Notes: generated by a model not told the origin, from the sequence alone. Shown: positions 43,034-52,697, numbered from the stretch's first letter. The stretch: DNA of 64,000 nt from DTYU01 sp040756575 (GCA_040756575.1 JBFLYP010000015.1:4431-68430), one strand, 5' to 3'. Translations and numbers: made by a program.

Positions 43034-44491
43034 ATGATAAGAACAAAAAACAGGGTTGTTTACGGTCTCCTTTTGGTTATGATTCTCACCCTGGTCTCGG
43101 GGCAACTTGTCTGCGTTCCGGCAACCCCGGCGGCAGGTATCAGGGTTTTGATCGACGGAAAAGTCCTTGCCGCCGATCAGTCTCCCTTTATCGAGGAGGG
43201 GCGTGTCCTGGTGCCCTTCCGCGCCCTCTTCGAAGCCATCGGTGCAACCGTAAGTTGGGATGCCAGAACCCGCACCGTTACCGGAAGCAAGGGCAACAGA
43301 ACGGTCGGGCTGGTGATCGGGCAAAAGACCGCCCGGATCAACAACGAATCTGTAACCCTCGATGTCCCGGCCAAAATCGTCCACGGACGGACCTTCGTCC
43401 CCCTGCGCTTCGTGAGCGAATCCCTGGGCGCAAAAGTGGACTGGGATGCCGGAAACCGTACCGTTATCATAGTTGCGGGAACAGCCGGCGGCCTGACCGT
43501 ATCGCAGAAGAGAATCAATGTTCCTGAATATTTCTACGGAAAAAGGGGTTTTCTCGAACTTAAAAGCAACACCGTCCGGGTTTCCTCTCCGCCACGGCGC
43601 GTGGTGGTGCTGTGGCCCTATACGACGGAATTACTAAAAACGCTTGGAGCGGAAAAATCGGTCATCGCAGTCTGTGATAATGCGAAGGAAAAGGAATGGC
43701 CTCCTTACGTAAAGAGATTGCCTACAGTCGGCAAGGGGTACCAGCCAAGCGTAGAAAAGATTCTTGCTTTGCGCCCGGATCTCGTAGTCGGCTATATCAA
43801 GCCGGGTTCTGCCATCAGAACCCAGCTCGAGCGGGAGGGAATCCCGTGCCTCAACATCTGGGGATACCATCCCCCGCTCCTCTCCAAGGAGGTCCAGACA
43901 CTAGGGTTAGTCTTTGAACGCCGCGCGCCTGCTCGGGAACTGGCAGGCTACATAGACAAGTGGCTGAACCTGGTGCAGGAGAGAACAAAGAAGCTTTCCT
44001 CAAAACAGAGACCGAAGGTTTATTGGGAATGGGGGGAAACTCCGTGGAAATCAGTGGGTCCTGGTTCGACTGGAGATCTCTACATTAAATGGGCGGGAGG
44101 AAGGAACATTGCCCCGGAGCAAGGCACCTCCTGGCCTGTTGTTTCGCCCGAATGGGTTGCGGCGCAGAACCCGGACGTGGTCATCAAGTGCGTGAGCGCT
44201 CCGAACAGCGGCTGGGAAGGAGACAAAAAGGCCCTTGAGAAGATTCGCAAGGAGCTCATAAACCGTCCGGCGCTGAGGAACAGCAATGCCGTGAAAAACG
44301 GTCGCGTCTACCTCATTGACGGTATGGTGATGTACGGGCCGCGCGAAGTGGTGGGGCTCTGTTATTTAGCCAAGTGGCTGCATCCCCAGCTCTTCCGCGA
44401 TATAGACCCGGAGGCGGTGCACCGGGAGATGCTCAAAAAGTTTTACGGGGAGGAGCTCAAAGGCGTATGGGTTTACCCGCCGCTGAAGTGA
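43034..44491 (+). CDS. Stalk-domain fused ABC periplasmic binding protein, copy 2
   Basis: 485 aa with a signal peptide (VVYGLLLVMILTLVSG), a stalk domain (RVLVPFRALFEAIGATVSW; TFVPLRFVSESLGAKVDW) and a binding-protein domain (RRVVVLWPYTTELLKTLGAE ... VGLCYLAKWLHPQLF). ATG 43034 follows CCGGAGGCG. The 3' 60 nt or so are identical to copy 1, and the end overlaps the next gene by 25 nt. Probably delivers ligand to the permease encoded immediately downstream. Confidence 0.87.
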   Translation: MIRTKNRVVYGLLLVMILTLVSGQLVCVPATPAAGIRVLIDGKVLAADQSPFIEEGRVLVPFRALFEAIGATVSWDARTRTVTGSKGNRTVGLVIGQKTARINNESVTLDVPAKIVHGRTFVPLRFVSESLGAKVDWDAGNRTVIIVAGTAGGLTVSQKRINVPEYFYGKRGFLELKSNTVRVSSPPRRVVVLWPYTTELLKTLGAEKSVIAVCDNAKEKEWPPYVKRLPTVGKGYQPSVEKILALRPDLVVGYIKPGSAIRTQLEREGIPCLNIWGYHPPLLSKEVQTLGLVFERRAPARELAGYIDKWLNLVQERTKKLSSKQRPKVYWEWGETPWKSVGPGSTGDLYIKWAGGRNIAPEQGTSWPVVSPEWVAAQNPDVVIKCVSAPNSGWEGDKKALEKIRKELINRPALRNSNAVKNGRVYLIDGMVMYGPREVVGLCYLAKWLHPQLFRDIDPEAVHREMLKKFYGEELKGVWVYPPLK

Positions 44492-45585
44492 CCGGTGCGG
44501 CCCGGGAAGTTAACGTCACCGCGATAAGGGCCGCCTATGCCCGGCACACCGGGCGAAAGGCGATAGTGGTAGTAGCCCTGCTCGGTCTGACCTGCGCTAC
44601 AGCTCTGGTCGCCACGGCGGTGGGGGCGGCCGGCATAAGCGTCGCCGACGTCTGGCGCGTGGTGCTGGCGCACCTGGGTATAAAAGCGACCCCGGCGAGC
44701 GACCTGGCCCGGACGGTGGTCTGGGAGATCCGCCTCCCCCGCATTGTCCTGGCCGCTATTACGGGGATGAGCCTGGCCGGGGCCGGGGCGGTGATGCAGG
44801 GGGTACTCAGGAACCCGCTTGTTTCGCCCTACACGATGGGGCTTTCCAGCGGTGCGGCCTTCGGGGCGGCTCTGGCCATCGTACTGGGGACGGGCCTGGT
44901 GGGCGGGAACTACCTCGAAGTATCGCGGTGGCTTATCGTTACCAACGCCTTCATCTTCGGGGGGTTGACCACACTCCTGGCTTTCTCCTTGGCGCGGTTT
45001 AAGGGGATGGCGCCCGAGACGCTGGTTTTAGGCGGAGTGGCCATTGGTTACCTCTTTCAGGCGGGCGTCTCCCTCCTGAAATATATCTCCAACAACGAGG
45101 CCTTAAAGGAACTCGTCGTCTGGCTGATGGGCGGCTTCTGGGGGGCGGACTGGCGGACGGTGGGGTTACTTACCCCGGTGGTCTTCGGGTGTATGGCCGG
45201 GCTCCTGCTTTTTGCCTGGGACCTCAACGTCCTGGGAGCGGGGGAAGAGGTGGCGGCCAGCCTGGGGATCAAGGTGGGCCGGCTGCGGGTGGTCACCCTG
45301 ACGCTGGCCACCCTCGCCGCTTCGGCCACCGTCGCCTTTACCGGCATCATCGGTTTCATCTGCCTTATCGGGCCGCACATCTGCCGGATGCTGGTGGGCA
45401 GCGACAACCGGTTTTTGATCCCCTGTTCCTGCCTGATGGGCGCGGTGCTCCTGCTGCTGGCGGACACGTTGGCAAGGACGATCATTGCACCGACTGAAAT
45501 CCCCGTGGGTATTGTCACCGCGCTCATGGGCTCGCCTTTCTTCATCTACTTATTGGTCAGAAAGAAGCGCCAGTGGTGGGGGTGA
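44467..45585 (+). CDS. FecCD-family ABC importer permease
   Basis: 372 aa with about ten membrane segments. Family motifs: IRLPRIVLAAITGMSLAGAG, MQGVLRNPLVSPYTMGLSSG, and GIIGFICLIGPHICRMLVGSD. It imports an iron-siderophore-, haem- or corrinoid-like ligand together with the binding proteins and the ATPase at 49921. I chose ATG 44467, inside the end of the preceding gene, with GGGGAGGAG about 10 nt upstream; the overlap suggests coupling. Confidence 0.92.
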   Translation: MGLPAAEVTGAAREVNVTAIRAAYARHTGRKAIVVVALLGLTCATALVATAVGAAGISVADVWRVVLAHLGIKATPASDLARTVVWEIRLPRIVLAAITGMSLAGAGAVMQGVLRNPLVSPYTMGLSSGAAFGAALAIVLGTGLVGGNYLEVSRWLIVTNAFIFGGLTTLLAFSLARFKGMAPETLVLGGVAIGYLFQAGVSLLKYISNNEALKELVVWLMGGFWGADWRTVGLLTPVVFGCMAGLLLFAWDLNVLGAGEEVAASLGIKVGRLRVVTLTLATLAASATVAFTGIIGFICLIGPHICRMLVGSDNRFLIPCSCLMGAVLLLLADTLARTIIAPTEIPVGIVTALMGSPFFIYLLVRKKRQWWG

Positions 45586-45607
45586 GTAGTTAAGGGATGA
45601 AGGATAA

Positions 45608-45742
45608 ACCACCAAGACGCCAAGGGCACAAAGAAAATGTGGGATAAAAGGCGGAATGAAAATCAAACGCTGGAAATATCGATTTCACCTGGTGTCAAAT
45701 ACTTATTCTTTGATTCATGGCGTTCTTAGCGTCTTGGCGGTT
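45608..45742. repeat. MITE-like element, copy 1 (CCGCCAAGACGCCAAG ends)
   Basis: About 135 bp bounded by AACCACCAAGACGCCAAGG and its inverted partner CTTAGCGTCTTGGCGGTT. No ORF. A second element of the same ends and length lies at 51754-51890. Non-autonomous palindrome-ended elements of this type are widespread. Confidence 0.7.
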
Positions 45743-45824
45743 GCTCTGTTTTAAGGAGGTGGTGAGAGGTTATAAACACTGTTTTAAGGGGTTGCTTTCC
45801 AGAGGTTGATGAGGAGGGTCTCCA

Positions 45825-47231
45825 TTGCTGAAGAGTAAAAAGGTATTGCTCATTGGGTTGTTCATAATGTTTCTTTTCGCCTTACTGGGTGGGGAAGGCG
45901 TTTTACCGGCGGAGGCGCCGGCGATCACTGTGACCATTGACGGCGCGAGGTTATCATGCGATACGCCGCCGGTAATTGAAGGGGGCCGCGCACTGGTGCC
46001 CCTCCGGGCGATCTTCGAGGCGCTCGGGGCTCAGGTAGATTGGGACGGAAAGACCCGTACCGTGACCGGTAGAAAGGGAAGCACTACCATTAAGCTGGTC
46101 ATCGGCCAAAAAACGGCGAACGTGAACGGCAGGGCCGTAACCCTTGACGTGCCGGGGAAGATAGCGGGCGGCCGGACGCTGGTGCCCCTGCGCTTCGTCG
46201 GGGAGTCACTCGGAGCGGCGGTTGAGTGGGACGGGGCAAAGCGGATGGTGGTCATCAGCACCACCGGTGCTGCTCCGGGAGTGCAAAAACGCATCAGTAT
46301 CAAAGATTCCCAGGGCCGGACGAGGCGCATTTCATCCCCGCCGCAGCGGATCGTTTCGGTGAACTCGGACGTCACCGAGCTGATCTGCGCCTTCGGCGAA
46401 AAGGGCCGGATCATCGGCGTCGCAGACACCGCCGACTTTCCGCCGTCGGTGAAGGACAAGCCGAAGGTGGGTCCGGCTTTCACCCCAAGCGTAGAAAAGA
46501 TTCTATCGCTCAAGCCCGACGTGGTCTTCGGCTACGGGAACTTCTTAAAGCCCGAAATCATCGCGCAGCTCGAACGGGCCGGAGTACCGGTAGTGTTATT
46601 AGACTGTTACAAGCTTTCGACGCTGGCGCAGGACATCCGGACCCTCGGGGTGATCCTTGACAGGCAGAAAGAAGCGGCAACGTACATCGCTTATTTTGAA
46701 AAGTACCAGAAGATGTTTGAGGATCGGACGAAGAGCATTCCACCGGCGAAGCGGCCTCGGGTCTACATTGAGGGGTATACCGATTACTCGGGTAGCGGCC
46801 CGGGTTCCGGCGCCGCCGAGATGGTGGATATCGTGGGGGCGCGGAACATTGCAGATGCCTTGCGGGTACCTTACCCGAAGGTAAGCCCCGAATGGGTGGT
46901 GGCCCAGAACCCGCAGGTGATCATCAAGGCTTGCGGTACCTCCGTTCCTTCCGGCTACGGTGAAAAACCGGACGCGATGAAAAAGAAGCGGGCGGAAATA
47001 ATGCGCCGCCCGGGCTGGGATAAGATCACCGCTGTAAAGCAGGGAAAGGTCTACCTCCTTTCAAGCGAGATCTACACCGGCCCGCGAGCGATCGTGGGCC
47101 TCACCTATTTCGCTATGTGGCTCTACCCGGAGCTTTTCAAGGACGTAAATCCCGAGGCTGTTCACCGGGAAATGCTGGAGAGGTTCCACGGGATCGAGCT
47201 TAAAGGGGCTTACGTTTATCCGGAAAAGTAG
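45825..47231 (+). CDS. Stalk-domain fused ABC periplasmic binding protein, copy 3
   Basis: 468 aa: signal peptide (VLLIGLFIMFLFALLGGEG), stalk domain (ALVPLRAIFEALGAQVDW; TLVPLRFVGESLGAAVEW) and binding-protein domain (PPQRIVSVNSDVTELICAFG ... VGLTYFAMWLYPELF). TTG 45825 follows GAGGAGGG. The stalk coding sequence is almost identical to copy 1 over 206 nt with only silent changes. The binding domain is clearly diverged from copies 1 and 2, so the ligand may differ. Confidence 0.86.
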   Translation: MLKSKKVLLIGLFIMFLFALLGGEGVLPAEAPAITVTIDGARLSCDTPPVIEGGRALVPLRAIFEALGAQVDWDGKTRTVTGRKGSTTIKLVIGQKTANVNGRAVTLDVPGKIAGGRTLVPLRFVGESLGAAVEWDGAKRMVVISTTGAAPGVQKRISIKDSQGRTRRISSPPQRIVSVNSDVTELICAFGEKGRIIGVADTADFPPSVKDKPKVGPAFTPSVEKILSLKPDVVFGYGNFLKPEIIAQLERAGVPVVLLDCYKLSTLAQDIRTLGVILDRQKEAATYIAYFEKYQKMFEDRTKSIPPAKRPRVYIEGYTDYSGSGPGSGAAEMVDIVGARNIADALRVPYPKVSPEWVVAQNPQVIIKACGTSVPSGYGEKPDAMKKKRAEIMRRPGWDKITAVKQGKVYLLSSEIYTGPRAIVGLTYFAMWLYPELFKDVNPEAVHREMLERFHGIELKGAYVYPEK

Positions 47232-47344
47232 CCTCATATGTTTCTTGAAGAAAAAGAACGGGGCCGGAGCCCCAAAAGTAATAATGCCATAATTTCATTT
47301 TACCAGAAAACTTTAGGGTCGAACATTTTAGGAGGGTTTTTCCG

Positions 47345-49714
47345 ATGAGACAATTACGTTTGTTCTTGGTCACTTTTACAATTGTTGCGGGTCTACTTTT
47401 TACCGTGCCGTGTAGCGCCTTCGCGGCTACCACCAATTCGGCGCTCTGGTGCCCGAACGTGGCGCCGGAGAGTGAGACGCAGCTCGGTACCCTGCGGATG
47501 AATGAGGGTGCGGCAGGGAGTATCAAAGACGGCGACTGGGTGTCTATCAGCTTGCCTTTGTATATTGAGTTAAAGCAATTCCGCATCAGAACTACCGGTC
47601 TTATTGAGATTGGCGGCGTTACCGTTAGTGTTTACGGAGACGGTTTTACGGTCTCTTCGGTAGCGGACGAGGTCTACGCGTTTGGCCAGGAAGCGCCGTT
47701 GAAGGCTGGGGAGCTCAACATTTCCGTGCTCAGCAGAACCGCCTTTAACCTTACAGTGACAAAAGCGTGGGACCCGTCGACAACCAAGACGCTGACCGCG
47801 GTAGTCTTGTGGGATAAGGTATACGTAAAGCCGGTAACGCCCGAGGACCTCGAGTCCTCTGATATCAAGGCCACGCTCGACGCGCCTTCGACCGCCGGTT
47901 TTTCCTCCGGCTTGGTGACGGTGGGCAAACTCCTGACCGCCGGCGGGAGCACAATCACGGCGGGTTCGCCAGTCCCGATCAGTGATATTGGCGGGGCGGT
48001 CGCCGATATCACGCTGAAGGAGGACGTAGCCGGGGCGCTAAAAGAAAATAAGGACGTCTTCCCCGGCGGGGATACGGTGAAACTGGTTTTGAGCCCCGGC
48101 TTCACCTGGGACGCGGTAACCCTCATCCCGCAGGGCGGTTTCGGGAGCGGCAGCGTGGAGCACGCCGTCTATACCGAGCGGAACGGGTGCAGCGCGCTTT
48201 TCTTAAAGATTAATACGGCGTCCTCTTCGCAACCGGGTCAGTTGGTGATTAAAGCTACGGTCGGGGCCAGCGAGCCCTTTACGACGGCCCGCGACGTGAA
48301 GGTCACCTACGGCGGTACCAACCCCGGGGTGGGCGGCGAGAAGATCGCCGAGGTGACGGTGGCGAAGTACCTGGTATCCGGGCTTAGCGTGGCGGCGAAG
48401 AGCTCGCTCGATGTGGTAGCCGGGCGGCTGAACCAGCAGATAGGGAACTTCACCGTTGTCGAAGGGATGCCGGGGGACCTGGCCTCCGGGCGGCTCGTGA
48501 GCTTTACCCTGCCCGAGGGGGCGAGGTGGAACCGGCTGCCGACCGTGACGCGCGAAGCGGGGAACGGCCGGCTCCAATACCACAGGACGCGCGACGACGG
48601 GCGGACGATCATTTATGCGGTTTACCAGGTGAGCACCAGCCGGACGATCTTTTGCTTCAAAAACGCGACGATAGACTTAGCGGTTTACGCGCCGGAGGAG
48701 CTTAAGGTGATGGTTAAAGGGCCTGGCCTCAGCGAAAGCGTGACTGTGGCCAACGTCCAGGCGCCGGTGGCGCTTTATGCCGGGGGCGGTACTGTACGGA
48801 TCGGGTTGCAGGAGCAACCGGTCGGCACGGTCAGCATCCAGGAGAACCTGGCGGGGGCTTTGCGGGCGCGCGATGCTGCGGGAAGCCGGGCGGTTTTGAG
48901 ACTCACTCTACCTTACGGAGTACGCTTTACCAGAAAGCCCGTCGTGGAGGTAACCGCGGGTGACCTGGAACTCGATACTTCGGGAATTAAGCTCGCGGAC
49001 GACGACCGGACGCTTACCATCCCGGTGAAGCTCTCGAGCGCCGTGCCGGTGGAGAAGCCGGTACCGGCCGAAGAGAGCGGTGATACCGGCGGTGGAAGTG
49101 CTTCCGCAACTAATGATAACGAGGAAACCACCACTGAAACGGTTTACGAACAGGTGGGAAGCACGATAACCGTAAAGGATATACTCCTCACGGTGGACCG
49201 GATGATGCCGGTGGGCGACATCACCCTCGAGGTAGGCGGCAACGCCTTGAGCGAAACCGAAGCCAACTTTTCCTCGTCGCTTAACAAGCTGACTTGCGTG
49301 TTAGCGCAGTGTACCACGCCGGCACCGGTAGCGGTGCGGGCACGGGTGGTCTTCACTATTGGCAGCAACAAGTACCGGGTCGGTGACGAGGAGAAAGACA
49401 TGGACGTGGCGCCCTACATCAAGAACGGGCGGACTTATGCGCCGGTTCGGTATCTTGCTTACGCGGCGGGGCTCACGGAGGACCAGATTATTTGGGACGC
49501 GGTGAACAGAACGGTAACGCTTTTCGCCGGTAAAAGGGTGGTCCAGTTCAAGATCGGCCAGAAGTCCTACGTGTTGAACGGCGTGCCTATTTCGGTTGAT
49601 GCGGCGCCGGAGATCGTGAGCGGCCGGACGATGCTGCCTTACCGGTTTGTGGCCCAGGCCCTGAGTTTGAACGTTGCGTGGGACGGGGAGAAAAAACAGG
49701 TGATTATCCAGTAA
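47345..49714 (+). CDS. Large secreted protein with C-terminal stalk domain
   Basis: 789 aa with a signal peptide (LRLFLVTFTIVAGLLFTVPC), a long beta-rich region with repeated segments (INDIGGAVADITLKEDVAGAL-like and VSIQENLAGALRARD, KVTYGG...; VTVAKYLVSG), an acidic Ser/Gly/Thr linker near residue 590, and at the end a stalk domain (KDMDVAPYIKNGRTYAPVRY; TMLPYRFVAQAL). It is probably cell-surface. The surrounding genes encode transport, so a surface receptor or wall-attached scaffold is possible; no enzymatic motif is seen. GGAGGG precedes ATG 47345. Confidence 0.75.
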   Translation: MRQLRLFLVTFTIVAGLLFTVPCSAFAATTNSALWCPNVAPESETQLGTLRMNEGAAGSIKDGDWVSISLPLYIELKQFRIRTTGLIEIGGVTVSVYGDGFTVSSVADEVYAFGQEAPLKAGELNISVLSRTAFNLTVTKAWDPSTTKTLTAVVLWDKVYVKPVTPEDLESSDIKATLDAPSTAGFSSGLVTVGKLLTAGGSTITAGSPVPISDIGGAVADITLKEDVAGALKENKDVFPGGDTVKLVLSPGFTWDAVTLIPQGGFGSGSVEHAVYTERNGCSALFLKINTASSSQPGQLVIKATVGASEPFTTARDVKVTYGGTNPGVGGEKIAEVTVAKYLVSGLSVAAKSSLDVVAGRLNQQIGNFTVVEGMPGDLASGRLVSFTLPEGARWNRLPTVTREAGNGRLQYHRTRDDGRTIIYAVYQVSTSRTIFCFKNATIDLAVYAPEELKVMVKGPGLSESVTVANVQAPVALYAGGGTVRIGLQEQPVGTVSIQENLAGALRARDAAGSRAVLRLTLPYGVRFTRKPVVEVTAGDLELDTSGIKLADDDRTLTIPVKLSSAVPVEKPVPAEESGDTGGGSASATNDNEETTTETVYEQVGSTITVKDILLTVDRMMPVGDITLEVGGNALSETEANFSSSLNKLTCVLAQCTTPAPVAVRARVVFTIGSNKYRVGDEEKDMDVAPYIKNGRTYAPVRYLAYAAGLTEDQIIWDAVNRTVTLFAGKRVVQFKIGQKSYVLNGVPISVDAAPEIVSGRTMLPYRFVAQALSLNVAWDGEKKQVIIQ

Positions 49715-49750
49715 GAAGTTCAGGGTTTAGGCCCAAACTGATGGGTCTTG

Positions 49751-49912
49751 GGAGTCCGTTCAACGTTCAAAGTTCAACGTTCAAAGTTCAAAGTTCAACA
49801 GGTAGACTGGATGAGCAGGGCGTTTCCGGTGCGAAACATGGTACGGAGATTGCCGCTTTGAACGCTGAACGTCGCACGTCGCACGTAGAACGTCGAACGC
49901 CGAACGTTTAAG
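49751..49912. repeat. Intergenic degenerate GTTCAACGTT/AACGTAGAACG repeats
   Basis: Tandem variants of CGTTCAAAGTTCAACGTT on the left and GAACGTCGCACGTAGAACG on the right, about 160 bp. No gene is seen in 49715-49920. The ribosome site GGAGGGGG follows directly. Confidence 0.65.
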
Positions 49913-49920
49913 GAGGGGGA

Positions 49921-50754
49921 ATGATGCGGCTCCAGGTAAAAGATGTCTCCTTTGCCTACGGCAGCGTCCCGGTTTTAGAGGGTATCACCTTCAAGGTACG
50001 GACCGGGGAAACGCTTGGGATCGTGGGCCCGAACGGCTCCGGGAAGTCAACGCTGCTCAGGTGCCTGGCGCAGGTACTGAAACCCCATGTAGGCACGATC
50101 CTCCTGGACGGGAAGAACCTTGCCGCCCTGCGCGGACGGGAGATCGGCCGTTGTTTGGGGTATGTGCCGCCGCCTGGCGCGGGCCAGGCTTTTCCCTGCA
50201 CCGTCCTAGAAACGGTGCTGCACGGGCGGCGACCATACCTTACCTGGGGCGTTAGCCGGCATGACCTGGCGGTGGTAACGAAGGCGCTTAACCACCTGGG
50301 GCTGACTGATTTAGCCGAGCGGCAGCTTAATGAGCTTTCGAGCGGCCAGCGGCAAAAGGTGCTGATCGCCCGCGCGCTGGCGCAGGAGCCCGAGGTTTTC
50401 CTCCTTGACGAACCGACGGCCACGCTCGATATTCGCTACCAACTCGAGGTTATGGCGCGGGTGCAGGAGGTTGCGGCGCGGGACAGCCGGGTGGTGGTAG
50501 CAGTGCTGCACGACCTGAACTTGGCCAGCCGTTTTACCGACCGGCTGCTGCTCCTCCACGAAGGTCGTATCTTTGCGGCCGGCGCACCGAAGGCGGTGCT
50601 CACGCCGGAGAATATCCGTGCGGTTTACGGTGTCGAGGCAGTGGTTCTTGAGACCGAGTGGGGCGTCCAGGTGACGCCTGTGGCGCCGGTAGGTGCAGTG
50701 GAGAAAAAGGAAGAACGAAGGGTTTGTGCAGTAGCCGGTGGATGTGTTCAGTAG
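49921..50754 (+). CDS. FecE/BtuD-family ABC importer ATPase
   Basis: 277 aa. Walker A GPNGSGKSTLLRC at about residue 40, signature LSSGQRQKVLIARALAQEP at about 138, Walker B VFLLDEPTATLDI, and the H-loop VVAVLHDLNLAS. This is the partner of the FecCD permease at 44467 although a binding protein and a large secreted protein intervene. ATG 49921 or ATG 49924 can start; AGGAGGGGG precedes both. Confidence 0.93.
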   Translation: MMRLQVKDVSFAYGSVPVLEGITFKVRTGETLGIVGPNGSGKSTLLRCLAQVLKPHVGTILLDGKNLAALRGREIGRCLGYVPPPGAGQAFPCTVLETVLHGRRPYLTWGVSRHDLAVVTKALNHLGLTDLAERQLNELSSGQRQKVLIARALAQEPEVFLLDEPTATLDIRYQLEVMARVQEVAARDSRVVVAVLHDLNLASRFTDRLLLLHEGRIFAAGAPKAVLTPENIRAVYGVEAVVLETEWGVQVTPVAPVGAVEKKEERRVCAVAGGCVQ

Positions 50755-50800
50755 TATTTACCATTTTTCAACCTGAGCCCTTTTGGAGGTGTTTTTTGCG

Positions 50801-51724
50801 GTGAACCCCGAGGGTGCTGCGGTTTCCGCTGTTATCAAAAGGGGGCCTGTCGTTTGGGAGGAGGTTGAACCGGAGAAGGCGGCCCTGGCGGTACGCGGTG
50901 TGGTCAAGCGTTACGGGCCGGTAACGGCGGTAGGCGGAGTAAGCTTTGCCGTCCGGCGGGGAGAGAGCTTCGGGCTCTTAGGCCCGAACGGGGCCGGCAA
51001 GACCACGCTCATCCGGATGCTTACCACGCTCGCGCGGCCGACGGCGGGGGAGCTTTTCGTCGGCGGGGAGAACGTGGCGAAAAACCCGGTGGCGGTGAAA
51101 CGCCTCATTGGCGTTGTTCCCCAGGTCAACAACCTCGAGCGGGAGCTGACGGGCCGGGAGAACTTAGTGCTGCACGCGCTTTTGCACCGTTTGCCAAAGG
51201 AGTACCGGGAACGGCGGATCCGGGAGCTCTTAGAGTACGTGGGCTTAAGCCACCGGGCGGACGACCGCGTCCAGAACTATTCCGGCGGGATGGCCCGACG
51301 GCTGCTGATCGCCCGGGCGCTGCTGCACCAACCGCCCATTCTTTTCTTGGATGAGCCGACCGTGGGCTTGGACCCGCAGACACGGCGGAAGATCTGGGAC
51401 CTGATTCAACTGATGAACCGGGACGGGGTTACGGTCCTGCTCACCACGCACTACATCGAGGAAGCGGAAAGCCTCTGTAACCGCGTCGGGATCATCGATC
51501 GGGGGGAGTTGATCGCCCTCGGAACGCCGCAGGAGCTCAAGGCCCGGCTCGGCGCCTTTTGTGTAGAATTCTTGGCCGGGGAGGGGACGCGCCGCGCCTT
51601 CTTCAACACCCGGCAGGAGGCCAAAGCCCATGCGAGTACACTGACCGGGGACGTGACCGTCCGGCGCACAAACCTCGAGGACGTTTTTGTGGAATTCACC
51701 GGACGGGAGATCCGGGGCGGGTAG
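50801..51724 (+). CDS. ABC-2 type exporter ATPase 1
   Basis: About 307 aa. VRGVVKRYGPVTAVGGVSF, Walker A GPNGAGKTTLIRM, signature YSGGMARRLLIARALLHQP, Walker B LFLDEPTVGLDPQTR, and the DrrA/NodI-like C-terminal extension ending LEDVFVEFTGREI. This subfamily drives export with ABC-2 membrane partners, here the two genes that follow. I chose GTG 50801 because TTGGAGGTG lies 9 nt upstream and overlaps the earlier TTG 50783. Confidence 0.92.
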   Translation: MNPEGAAVSAVIKRGPVVWEEVEPEKAALAVRGVVKRYGPVTAVGGVSFAVRRGESFGLLGPNGAGKTTLIRMLTTLARPTAGELFVGGENVAKNPVAVKRLIGVVPQVNNLERELTGRENLVLHALLHRLPKEYRERRIRELLEYVGLSHRADDRVQNYSGGMARRLLIARALLHQPPILFLDEPTVGLDPQTRRKIWDLIQLMNRDGVTVLLTTHYIEEAESLCNRVGIIDRGELIALGTPQELKARLGAFCVEFLAGEGTRRAFFNTRQEAKAHASTLTGDVTVRRTNLEDVFVEFTGREIRGG

Positions 51725-51753
51725 AGTGCTTAAACGGTTGTAAAAGGCAAGGA

Positions 51754-51890
51754 TGAACCGCCAAGACGCCAAGGATACATTAAGGAAAGGATCCGGTAGA
51801 AGCAGATTATGAGGTATTACGAAGGACGTTTTAAGACGGGTAAAACACCTTGGTAATTAAATATTGCGGTCTTGATGCCTTGGCGGTGAA
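51754..51890. repeat. MITE-like element, copy 2
   Basis: About 137 bp bounded by GAACCGCCAAGACGCCAAGGA and the inverted CTTGATGCCTTGGCGGTG. Same ends and nearly the same length as 45608-45742; interiors differ. It separates an exporter ATPase gene from its permease genes. Confidence 0.7.
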
Positions 51891-51917
51891 AAGGATGAAG
51901 ACGGAGGAATGAAGGAG

Positions 51918-52697
51918 ATGGCGGAAGCAGCCACTGAAAAAGGACTCTGGGGCGGGAAGATCTATCCCGCGTGGCTGCCGCTCGTACTGGCGATGGGACT
52001 GGTCTGGCGGCGGCGCTGGTGGCGGTTTCTGATCGGGGGTCTCAACCGGCCGCTGATTTTCCTGCTGCTTTTTGCCTGGAACTTCAAAGATACAGCGGCA
52101 GGGATCAAGTACCTCCATTTTCTCGTTCCGGGGCTGGTGGTGATGACGGCGGTCACGGCGGGTTACGGCGACCTGGTGAACTGGTTCACCCTGCGGCGCA
52201 CCTTTTACCGGGTGCTGGATGAGTACCTGTTAGCGCCTCTTTCCACCAACTCCCTGTTAGCGGGGCACGTCCTGGGAGGCGGCGGCAAGGGGTTGGTAGT
52301 CGCCTCCGTGATTTATCTTCTGGCCTGGGCGATAACCGGCGGCTTCCAACTCTCCTTTCTCTTTTTGCTGCAATTAGCGGTGGTTGCCCTGACCTTTGCG
52401 TCGATAGCCGTGGCGGTGGCGATGATCGCCGGCGGGGATAAGGATGTGCTGATGTTCACTAACCTGATCGTTTTTCCGATGACCTTTTTCTGCGGCACTT
52501 TCTTCCCGGTGGAAAGACTGCCGGGGATGCTGGCCGGGCTCAGTTGGTTTCTGCCCCTTACCGCGGGAACCTATAATTTGCGTTCCCTGGCGCTCGGGGG
52601 CGCTAACCACTGGGGCTGGTTCGGGCAGAGCCTGGCCTGGTTAGGCGGTTTTTACGTTTTGGCTTACCTGCTTTTAAACTGGAGGCGGCAGGACTGA
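51918..52697 (+). CDS. ABC-2 exporter permease 1a
   Basis: About 259 aa, six hydrophobic segments; the ABC-2 landmarks are YLHFLVPGLVVMTAVTAGYG, YRVLDEYLLAPLSTNSLLAG and NLIVFPMTFFCGTFFPVERLP. ATG 51918 has GGAGGA 10 nt upstream; ATG 51909 is an alternative. Its stop overlaps the next permease start (TGATG), so the two may form a heterodimer with the ATPase at 50801. Confidence 0.87.
   Translation: MAEAATEKGLWGGKIYPAWLPLVLAMGLVWRRRWWRFLIGGLNRPLIFLLLFAWNFKDTAAGIKYLHFLVPGLVVMTAVTAGYGDLVNWFTLRRTFYRVLDEYLLAPLSTNSLLAGHVLGGGGKGLVVASVIYLLAWAITGGFQLSFLFLLQLAVVALTFASIAVAVAMIAGGDKDVLMFTNLIVFPMTFFCGTFFPVERLPGMLAGLSWFLPLTAGTYNLRSLALGGANHWGWFGQSLAWLGGFYVLAYLLLNWRRQD

Noticed and set aside
47255..47280. 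Hairpin GGGGC-CGGA-GCCCC as a terminator after binding-protein copy 3
   Set aside because: The stem is short and lacks a T-run on the plus strand, so I did not list it as a feature.
49678..49911. 77-codon frame overlapping the end of the large stalk protein
   Set aside because: Its body is a translation of the degenerate GTTCAACGTT repeats (FNVQSSTFKVQSS) and has no start signal.
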